In this document: piece by piece, positions 32,236-40,969 of the stretch
Position numbering within the stretch: the first letter of the stretch is position 1
Layout of the letters: each line of letters starts with the position of its first letter
Assembly (NCBI GenBank): GCA_016858145.1
Contig: JAEHOE010000032.1
Span: 682,001 to 746,000, forward strand
Length of the DNA stretch: 64,000 bases
From: Edaphochlamys debaryana
Taxonomy: Eukaryota > Chlorophyta > Chlorophyceae > Chlamydomonadales
Reading direction: 5' to 3'
Notes under the pieces: model-generated
What the model was told of the DNA's origin: nothing
Seen by the model: the letters and a program-made list of their open reading frames with translations, nothing else
Databases searched by the model: none
Program-made: the position numbers and the translations under genes

Positions 32236-33891
32236 ATGGCCTCCCGCGAAGCTGTGCTGGACCGGACCCTCTCTGGTTCCGGCTTGAGACGCGTGATAGA
32301 CTACCCGTATCGTGTCGGGAACTGTATGTTTGATGCCATCAAGTTTGTGCTGGCGATGCTGTTCGGCGTGATGGTGGACAGTCTGGCGATGCGCCGGAAC
32401 GCCGCAAACGCGTATGAGCGATTTTGGTGTCGTCGCTCTCAGCTCCTGCGAAACGCGACTCCGGCAGCGGCGGCATGCCTGGACAGTGCGCTCCGCGAAG
32501 CAGTAGCGGAGCACAACGGCGAAGAGGCACACGCGCTTGCGACAGCAGCAAGCGTGCTGGCGGACAAGCCGTATGGAGAACTTGTTGAAAACGTGGCGAT
32601 GGCCCGATTCTGCGCCGAACTGGGAACTGCAGGCAGCACGCCGAGCAATATTCCAAGACGGGTATGGGGAGACGACTACGTGCTGTACTGGGTGGCGCTT
32701 GTAGGCGCCATACGCGTGCGGGTTTGGGACGGCGCCTCGGGGCTCACCTGGGAGCACGGCACCTGCGGGCGCCTTCTACACATTGCACGACTTGGAGAGC
32801 ATTACTACCCTGTCGTTCCTTCGACGTGGCAGGGCGAGCCCGTTCAATCGGGATATGCTGTAAAAACCGCGCTCCACACAGTTGCACCTACTGTACTGCC
32901 ACCGGGCTGCCCACCAGACCTAGCCAGAGAGGCACTGGACGTGCAGCGCCGGCATTGTGCTGACCAGGCCAAGAGTGCACCGATGAACCTCAAAGCAGCA
33001 GGTGGGTCCTACCGGGCAGGCTCCAGTCCCGGGCCTGGCCCCAACCCCAGCCTCGGCGCCGAACTCAGCGCTCCGCACAGGTGCACCGGCCGTGCTGCCG
33101 CCGGGTGCAACACAAGCCGCGCCGTCTGCATGCAGCATCAGTCTGCACAATTATTTCAGCCCGCTGGCAGCTGTGATAGAACCAGACGCCCCGGCCCCGG
33201 CCCCGGCCCCGGCCCCAGCCCCAGCCTCGGCCCCGGCCCCGGCCCCTATGAGCCAAGCAAAGCGGAAACCCTCAAAGCAGTGGGCCCCGGCCCCGACCCC
33301 GGCCCCGGCCCCGGCCCCAGCCCCGGCCCCGGCCCCGGCCCCGGCCCCGGCCCCGGCCCCGGCCCCGGCCCCGGCCCCGGCCCCGGCCCCGGCCCCGGCC
33401 CCGGCCCCGGCCCCGGCCCCGGCCCCGGCCCCGGCCCCGGCCCCGGCCCCGGCCCCGGCCCCGTTCATGCGCCCGGCCCCGGCCCCGGCCCCGGCCCCGG
33501 CCCCGGCCCCGGCCCCGGCCCCGGCCCCGGCCCCGGCCCCGGCCCCGGCCCCGGCCCCGGCCCCGGCCCCGGCCCCGGCCCCGGCCCCGGCCCCGGCCCC
33601 GGCCCCGGCCCCGGCCCCGGCCCCGGCCCCGGCCCCGGCCCCGGCCCCGGCCCCGGCCCCGGCCCCGGCCCCGGCCCCGGCCCCGGCCCCGGCCCCGGCC
33701 CGGCCCCGCCCGGCCCCGGCCCCGGCCCCGGCCCCGGCCCCGGCCCCGGCCCCGGCCCCGGCCCCGGCCCCGGCCCCGGCCCCGGCCCCGGCCCCGGCCC
33801 CGGCCCCGGCCCCGGCCCCGGCCCGAGCCCGCCCGCGCGGGGCCGGCGGGGCGGGGTCACGGCCTGTTGGGGATCGTGCTGTTCGCTGTAA
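32236..33891 (+). CDS. OTU-like cysteine protease with a Gly-Pro repeat tail, 551 residues
   Basis: A single uninterrupted frame, unusual in this intron-rich region. Residues 20-200 fit the OTU deubiquitinase fold. YRVGNCMFDAI (Cys30) corresponds to the family DGNCLFxAI, VWGDDYVLYWVALVGAIRV to the WGxxxEL strand/helix, and LHIARLGEHYYPVV (His189) to the catalytic-histidine strand. The aspartate normally three residues before the cysteine is valine here, so activity is uncertain. From about residue 316 the protein is (Gly-Pro)n, encoded by the GGCCCC array. The lack of introns and the Fanzor fragment nearby suggest a mobile-element cargo; OTU domains are known from some non-LTR retrotransposons of green algae. 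No reverse transcriptase is visible next to it. Confidence 0.7.
   Translation: MASREAVLDRTLSGSGLRRVIDYPYRVGNCMFDAIKFVLAMLFGVMVDSLAMRRNAANAYERFWCRRSQLLRNATPAAAACLDSALREAVAEHNGEEAHALATAASVLADKPYGELVENVAMARFCAELGTAGSTPSNIPRRVWGDDYVLYWVALVGAIRVRVWDGASGLTWEHGTCGRLLHIARLGEHYYPVVPSTWQGEPVQSGYAVKTALHTVAPTVLPPGCPPDLAREALDVQRRHCADQAKSAPMNLKAAGGSYRAGSSPGPGPNPSLGAELSAPHRCTGRAAAGCNTSRAVCMQHQSAQLFQPAGSCDRTRRPGPGPGPGPSPSLGPGPGPYEPSKAETLKAVGPGPDPGPGPGPSPGPGPGPGPGPGPGPGPGPGPGPGPGPGPGPGPGPGPGPGPGPGPGPVHAPGPGPGPGPGPGPGPGPGPGPGPGPGPGPGPGPGPGPGPGPGPGPGPGPGPGPGPGPGPGPGPGPGPGPGPGPGPGPAPPGPGPGPGPGPGPGPGPGPGPGPGPGPGPGPGPGPGPGPSPPARGRRGGVTACWGSCCSL
33286..33829 (+). repeat. GGCCCC hexanucleotide array, about 90 units
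   Basis: Nearly pure GGCCCC (complement GGGGCC), with shorter flanking pieces from 33189. It is interrupted at about 33463-33475 (gttcatgcg) and 33697-33716. At the second interruption one unit loses one base and a nearby unit loses two, which restores the Gly-Pro frame. Frames on both strands are open through the array: Gly-Pro and Ala-Pro on the plus strand, Gly-Pro and Gly-Ala on the minus strand. Confidence 0.97.
33887..33891 (+). terminator. TGTAA overlapping the stop codon of the OTU-like gene
   Basis: The stop codon TAA (33889-33891) is itself the end of a TGTAA pentamer. If used as a polyadenylation signal the 3' UTR would be very short. It may be coincidental. Confidence 0.3.
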
Positions 33892-34637
33892 CTTCCATGC
33901 TACCGCATGCCCGCCCCGCGCCGCCTCCCCCCCGGGGGGCAAGCCGTACTGATGCGAAGCATAGAGGTTTAAGCCGTAACATGGCTCACTTTGTATTGCT
34001 GTGACGCCCAAGGTGCAGTCCGGGCGTGTGCCGGCAAGTGGAAAACGTGTTGAAGTTCTAAGGTTGCAGGGCAAGACGTCCATTGTCTGGAGTCCCGTCG
34101 GCGCCGAGCCGAGGAGCAGTCCAACTGCCTGTTCCGTAAAATGACCTGACACGGCCCCAAGCATGCAGTGTTAACGTATCGTCACGAACTTATGCGCGAC
34201 AGGTGCTTTCGTTGATGGCAGGGTCGCCGGCTCGCGTCGCGAGTCGCGATGCCCCGCCCTTCACATCGAGGAATGCCCGACTACGGCTGCCAGCCGCAGC
34301 CACTCCACAACGCACAGACGAAGTTGTTCGAAGCAGCGTGCTCATAACTACATGGATAGCAACGCATGATACATTGCCAGAGTCTGAGGAGGTCCAGGCA
34401 GGATGGCTCCTTTTGGCCGGTGCTTCGGAGCGTGGTGTGGAAAGCAGCATGAGAAAAGTTTGAGCAGCGAACAGCTGCCAGTGTACGCGCCGGCGAGGCA
34501 CTGGCCACGCGGGCACAACTCCAGCGCTCCGGCAGTTCCGCCCGCCCTCGCTCAATTGCCTAAGTCGACGGAGGAACATGAGCTGCCATCGGCGCGCCTG
34601 GACACGCAGGTGAAGGGCGCTGGTACTGGTACGATGG
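33892..34637. other. intergenic, 5' flank of kinase B
   Basis: No supported gene. A long minus-strand open frame crossing this region is antisense to kinase B and lacks motifs. An in-frame TGA at about 34608 supports translation of kinase B starting at 34638. Confidence 0.5.
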
Positions 34638-37600
34638 ATGGGTTCGAGCGCGCGGAACTCTTCACAAAACGAGATCCCGTCGGCATCATATGCTGAACCA
34701 CAGGAGTGTCGGGTGCTGCAGGGCATCTCTCGTCTGCGGGCGAGCTTGGTGGCGGGAGGGGCCCGTGCAGGAGCGGGTCGGTCGCCTCTGCACCGACTCG
34801 CCTCTGGAGCAGCGGCAACCCTGGCAGCTAGCGGCGGCGCCTTTGTGAGGTAAGCATGTTCGAATGCGCACGGGGTCATCTTACGGTGATGGTCCTCGCT
34901 CGCTCGGGGTCCAGGTGCGCGCCGCACGTGAGGCCTGCACAGCTGGGTCGTACAAACCAAAACCGGCTGAGGGTCCTCGTCTTCGGGTCCATGCTGCAGC
35001 TTCCTCGGCGTGGCGGAGGCGGCTGACAGGGAGGAGCCATCGCCGCAGCTGGTCGCACTCGGATGTGCTGGGGCGTCCGCAGAGGTTGCGGCGTGCTTAC
35101 CTGTCGGGGAGCTCCTGGCCATGCCCCTCCTCCTTGCGGAGAGCCTCCACCCACTATCTCTGCCGCAGTGGAAGGTGCGCGTCAAGGCTGTAGGTCCCCT
35201 GAAGTGCACACGATGCCAGCGGGAGCGCGAAGCACTGATTCCTCCTCACGCCGAGAATCCTTGCTTCCTGGCCTTACCGTTGTGTCCAACGGTGCTCGTG
35301 CAGACACTCCCAGGGGTTCACACGATACCCGTGGACCCGAGTGGTGATGAGTCATGGGAACGGGTCTTGGCAGCGCTTCAAGGCGGCCTGCAGCGCTCAG
35401 GGCTGGGAGGTGGCGAGTCGGCCGCGCCATGGCACGTCATCCTGGTGCCCCTGACGCTGGAGTCTCAACTCATCGGCGCCATGCTCCTGGCCCTGCCCGG
35501 CGAGGCAGCCGCCGCCCCCGCCCCCGGCCCCGGCCCCGGCCCCGGCCCCCCTCCGCTGCTGCATGCGCTCCTCACGCAGCCCGGGGCCCTGGAGGAGCTG
35601 GGGGCCTGCGTGGCGGAGTGCTGCCTGGGGCCGGTGCTGCCGGCGGTGTCGCAGGTGCGTGAGGGTGGCGCACGGGACGGGGCCTGCTCTGTTCGACATG
35701 TAGGGCCCCTCCCACCTGACTTGCTTGTCTCCTCCCTGCCCCGTGCCCTGCCCTCCCCCAGGTGTGCTCCAGCGCCGCTCTGCTGTCCAGCTGCTCCAGC
35801 GTGCACCTGCTGTCCACCGCCCTCACCGCCGCGCTGGCGGGCCCGCTCTCCTCCGAGCTGTTCGTGGACTTCGGGGTGCGGCTGGCGCTGCTGCCGCACA
35901 AGGACGCGGCCAGGGGCATCCTCTTCGACGAAGACTCGTACTTCAAAGCTCGCTCCTTGCGCAGCCACGCGCCGGTTCCCAGCACCGCCTCTGAGGCTCC
36001 GTTGAGCGTGGTTGGCGCGTCCCCCAGGTCCCGTGCCCCAGGCGTCAGCGTGTGGCCTGCTGCCAGCAATGAGCAGGGGGCGACCCCGCATCACCTGGGC
36101 ACGCCCAGCGCGCATGCAACGCAGCCGGCGCAGGCAGAAGTGAAGCTCACCCCGCGGGGACCGCTGGCGACGGCCATGGACCTGCTCAAACTGGGCTCCG
36201 CTGACAGGCAGGTGTCCAACTATACTCAATCATACACATGGCACACTAAATGAATCCTTTCAGGGGCCCACACGTGCATCGGGTGTCAGAGGGCTAGTTC
36301 GGCGGCACATGAGAACTTATCTGCATGTGCCTCGCAGGTCCATGCCGCCCTCTTGGCAGCCCCACGCCGCCAGGTCCCTGCCCAGCGCCAGCCCAACCAA
36401 AGCATTGGGTGGAAAAGCCGAGGCGGCTCACCACCCGTCGGCTGAGGGGGCCACAAAGATGCCCAGATCCTCCACCGGGATGTCTCCCATAGGCCACTCA
36501 GCTGGTGCTTTGCCGCCGGACCCGCGCGGGCGCTTGCTGCCGGGGCGGGGTGAGCCGCACGACACGGCGTCATCTGCGGGAGCCCTCATCACGCAAGTGG
36601 TGGTTGGAGCCGGCGGGGCTACCGTCGGCAGCAGGTCCTACACGCCCCCGGCGGTGGCCAGGCCCCAGGGCAAGGTACGTGCCTGCACACGTTCGGCCTC
36701 AGCTAGCTCTGCTCCGCTTGCTGCCTTGCCTTAGGCCCTGGGCTCGACTCCTTGCCTGACCACACCCACCTTCCCTTTACCATACCGTGGTCAACAGGCC
36801 GTCACGTTTCCTCTCCAGTCCACGCTGGCAGGCAGCCTGCTGGCCCGGGCTTCCGCGGCGGCGGCCGCCACCCAAGGCACCGGCAGTGCAATGTGGAGCA
36901 GCCAGGGCATGGGCAATGCTCCGGGGGGCTTGTTTGACCGCACGTCGGGCCTCGAGCCGTCGTCACCGGCGCCCTTGGCACCTGCTGCAAGGACGATGGT
37001 GGACCCTCCAGCTGCCTCGCCGGCTGGCTTCTGCGTGTGCGCTGCAATTGTCCCCAGCATTGCTGCCTACATCCAAGACGCAGCTAGCGCCTCAAGCGAC
37101 ATCGCGACGCTGCTGCGCCGTGGCGGCAGCAACAGCGTTGCCAGCACCGCTGGCGGCGGGGGCTCGGCCCCTGTGGCGTGCATGGTGGCGCTTGCTTGCT
37201 GCTGGTCGGCGGAGGCCGCTGGGCCGCCGCTGATGAGGCTGGGCACGGGGCTGAGGAGCTCCGCGGAGGGCGGGAGGCTGGGGCTGGAGATGGCGGATGT
37301 TGCGGTCGACACGACCCCGCCTCCCGCCTTTGTGCTCTACCTTACCTCCCCGGCGCCGCTGCCCAGCGCTCTGCTGGCGGCGGCCAAGGCCAAGGCAGCG
37401 GCCCTCCTAGAGGCAAGCACGGGGTTCCGCTTGCGTGCTGCAGATGGCTTGAGGCCTGTGGATGGGTCTGTCCGTTCTGATACTTTTGTCACGACCGTGC
37501 ACCTGACAGGTTTTGCTCCCGGCGGCGGCACGCTGCCTGCAAGGCCCGGCAGCTGAGGACTGGGCAGTCCTGCGCGCCGTCGCAGCGGGGGCCAGCGCCA

Positions 37601-40600
37601 GCGCCGGCTTGACCAGTGCAAGCATCGTCGGCGGAGGCGGCGCGCTGCCCGGACACACAGACCTGTCGGCGATGCTGTCCGTCGCTTCCGGCATGCCCAG
37701 CGCTGCCATAATTCTGCCTGACAACACCAGCCTGTCCAGCGCCACCGCCCTGCGAGGCATCGGTGTGGGCGGCGGCAGCAACGCTAGCCACACGGCAGCG
37801 CGCGGCTCCTGGGACCCCACCTCACCCTCGGCTGCAGCCGGCGGACCAATGCCCGCGTCGGCCGCAGCCGCTCGCTCCTCAGCGGGTGCGTCCAACGCGC
37901 CGCTCTCGCCCAGCCTCGCCGGCGGCGCTGCCGCCCACTGGAGCGTGTCGGGCCCCATGCCCCCCGGCAGCCCGCACCGCATGCCCCAACGCATGGTCGA
38001 CTCGGCGCTCGACTCGCTCCTGTCCACGGGCATCGAGGCGATGCTGGAGCTGTACGGCAGTACGGCAGGCGGCGGTACGGCAGGCCCGAGCCAGCGTGGC
38101 GGCGCCCCTGCTGCGCGGGTCGCGCCAGTGCTCACGTCCACCGGGCGCAGCGCAACGGTGGGGGGCATGCTGGCGTCTCCGTTGGCGGCAGCTGCTGACG
38201 GCGGCCTGGCGCGGGTCGCGACTGTGGGCAGTGTGGTACTGGGCGGCGCCGGGCTCCACTCCATGGTCTCCACGGTGCTGTCGGATGAGCGGGGCGAGGC
38301 GGCCGAGGTGGAGGCCACGCGGCAGGCGACGATGGGGCTCATGGTGGCCTCGATCCAGTCCGAGCTGCACCGCACGCGGACCGAGGCAGTGCCGCCGGGC
38401 GGGTGAGCGGGGTGCGGGTACCCACACCGGTATTGGGGCTCGGGTGTCGCGGGACTCGGCAGGGGTCGACGCCACGGGGTCCAGCCCCCTTGACATGCGA
38501 TTTGCTGGCTGCCCGAGGAAGCCGCCTTGACTAGATCTATCGGAGGGCCTGTTGCCTTGGAGTAAGGAGGTGATGCCTTAGCTCAGCCGTGCCGTTCCCA
38601 CGCTCCTTGCTCCTGCAGGCTCCACGCGGAAGACGACGTGAAAGCACTGCAGCTGCGGAAGCCCATCGGATCGGGCGGCTGCTCAGGTGGGCAATAAGAG
38701 AGAGCGGCATGCGCATGCGCCGCGCTAAAGACCGTTGCTCACCAACCCAGTGCATAGTGACTGTAGCCTCGCCGCGGCAACCTCCATGGCGTACAACTAA
38801 CTAGGACCCCGTGGAATCCCCGGCTGCCTTCAATGTAAGTATCCCCAGCGCACTCTATGGTTCAAACCCGGCACCCCCGGCTGCACTCCTCGCTCCTGCC
38901 GCTCCTGCAGTCGTGGTTCTGGCCACGCTTCACGCCATGCCAGTGGCCGTCAAGGTAATCTGGCCGCCGGATGAGGCGGATCCCACGTCCGAGCGGACCT
39001 CGGACCCACGGGGCGACTGCGGCAACGCGCGGCCCATCACACCCGCCCGCCAGCGGCAGATGAGGCAGCTGCTCCAGGGCGTGCGGGAGCTGGCTGTGAT
39101 GACCAGCATCAGCCACCCCAACATCGTGCAGGTGGGATGTCACGAGACGGGTTGCGCGCTTGGTGGGAGCGCGGATGGGGATGCAGGCGATGGAGAAGTT
39201 CAGTGCTGAGTGTGACCTTCTGGCGTGATGAGACGCACGCAGCCGTGTGGCTGACCGTCTGCCCCATCCTGCCCTGCTGCCCCCAGGTGTATTCGTACTG
39301 CACGCGTGTGCTGGTCCCAGACCCTCCGTCTTCGCCAGGCGGGGTGCCTCGACTGGTGGTTCTTCCAGAGGGGGATCCGGCGCCGGGCCCGCTGTGCACG
39401 GTGCTGATCATGGAGTATTGCGACATGGGATCACTTGCGGACGCCATCGACACGGGCCTGTTTGCCAAGGCCAGCAAGATGGCTGCTGTGTCTCTGACAC
39501 GAGAACACCGGTCGGCCACCCACCTCTCTAGCTCTCCTCAAGCCGCCGCGCTGGGACACCGGAGTGGGCCGTTGGGCGGCATGGGCCCAGCCCCAGCAAG
39601 TGCAAGCGCTGGTGCCAGCGGCAATCGCATGCTCAACCTCCTGTGGCCAGCCGTCTCAGCTGCCGCGGCCGCTGGCGGTCCCATCATGCGCGCCGTGTAT
39701 CTGACGCTGCTGGAGGTGGCGCTGGCGCTGCGGCACCTGCACTCAACGGGACTGGTGCACTGCGACGTGAGCGGCGGGATCGGGGGTGTGGGTAATGCGG
39801 TGTTGAGGCTAAGGATGCTGTGCGGGCCCTGGGGCTAAGCCTACCTCGCGCTTCCCCCGCAGGTCAAGCCCGCCAACGTGCTGCTGCGCTCCTCCGCCAC
39901 CGACCCCCGCGGCTTCACCGCCAAGCTGACGGACTTCGGTGCGTGGCGTACGGCCTGCGCACCAGTACCATACAGCTGTTCACCACCACGGGGAGGCGTG
40001 GGAGCCCTCCCTAGCACCTAGTCAGTCGGCGGTGGGTACAGGCAAGCATCGAGCGCAGCCTCACGCTCTGCCCCACCTTACTTGCTTCCAGGCTTCGTGA
40101 ACCTCCTGGAGCTGCAGACCGAGCGGGACGCAAGCCTCGGCGAGGAGCAGGGCGGCACACCCAGGGCGGAGGGCCGTCCCACCCTGCGCTTCCAAGACCG
40201 CCTGGGGACGGTGAGGGGCCGAAGGGCGCATGAGGTAAACTAATGGTTTATGCAAGGGCCCGGGACTCAACCTCGCGCCTGCAACCCCTGCCGTGGCCCC
40301 CCAGGTGACCCACATGGCCCCCGAGCTCTTCCTGGAGGGTGGGTGCGGAGCAGTGGTGCCCTGCCCTGCCCCATCCTGCCTGCCAGCTTTATCTCGCACC
40401 GCACGCAATGCGCCGGCTCCTCGTGGCTTGATGGCTGTCTTATGACGCTGTTTTGCCTCCTTTCCTTCCTGTCCCCGCAGGCAGTTCCCTGGACTCTAGC
40501 ATCGATGTGTACGCGTTCGGCATCGTCATGTGAGCGGCGGGGAGGGCCGAGGCCCGTGGGGTCCGAACCTAGCACCATTCTCACCTGCTTGCACCGTCCG

Positions 40601-40969
40601 CTGCATGGCCCCGTGTGGTGCAGGTGGGAGCTCTACACGGGACGAGCGCCGTACGCCGAGTTTTCCAGCGACGGATTTGTGGACGTGCCGTACAAGGTGG
40701 TCAAGGAGGGCATGCGCCCACGGTTCCCGGGCGACACCCCGCAGCACTTCAAGGTCCTAGCGCAGTCTTGCTGGGCTGCCCGGGCGGAGCAGCGCCCCAC
40801 CGCCGCGTTCATTGTCAACCGGCTACAGATGCTGCTGGAGGCGTGTGCCAGCGGTTCAGGGGTGCCTGCTGCTGCGTCGGCTACCACTGCAGCTTCGGCA
40901 GTGGTCTCGGGCGGTGGTGGCTCCGGTACTCGCGGCGGCGGGGCGCTCGCGACCAGCCAGAACCGGTAG
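34638..40969 (+). CDS. large protein kinase B, about 1,473 residues, paralogue of kinase A
   Basis: Fifteen exons: 34638-34849, 35000-35174, 35304-35654, 35762-36207, 36338-36674, 36798-37412, 37510-38402, 38619-38686, 38911-39131, 39287-39766, 39863-39938, 40092-40210, 40305-40338, 40481-40529, 40624-40969 (4,422 nt, phases agree). Kinase motifs from about residue 1020: IGSGGCSGVV, VAVKV, MEYCDMGSLADAI, HCDVKPANVLL, DFG, MAPELFLEG, SSIDVYAFGIVMWELYTG. Exons 8, 11, 13 and 14 have exactly the lengths of their kinase A counterparts (68, 76, 34, 49). B lacks three introns that A has: inside the second sensor-like block, before GPLCTVLIMEY, and after VPYK. GC donors follow exon 4 (GCAGGT) and probably exon 6 (GCAAGC). 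The N-terminal region parallels that of A without a named domain. Confidence 0.9.
36208..36209 (+). other. GC splice donor, kinase B intron 4
   Basis: The exon ends GACAG and the intron starts GCAGGT. A GT four bases later (GTGTCC) would break phase with the next exon at 36338. The position equals the GC donor in kinase A. Confidence 0.65.
37413..37414 (+). other. probable GC splice donor, kinase B intron 6
   Basis: The exon ends CTAGAG and the intron starts GCAAGC. Kinase A has CTCGAG followed by GTATGC at the matching junction, so B appears to have changed T to C at donor position 2. Confidence 0.6.

Noticed and set aside
31426..33891. A complete non-LTR retrotransposon around the OTU-like gene
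   Set aside because: No reverse transcriptase or endonuclease motif was found on either strand, so only the OTU-like part is called.
33002..34164. Ala-Pro (plus) and Gly-Ala (minus) repeat frames
   Set aside because: They are alternative readings of the GGCCCC array. Only the Gly-Pro frame joins a recognisable domain.
34190..35209. 339-codon minus-strand frame
   Set aside because: It lies antisense to the 5' exons of kinase B, which match kinase A, and shows no motif.
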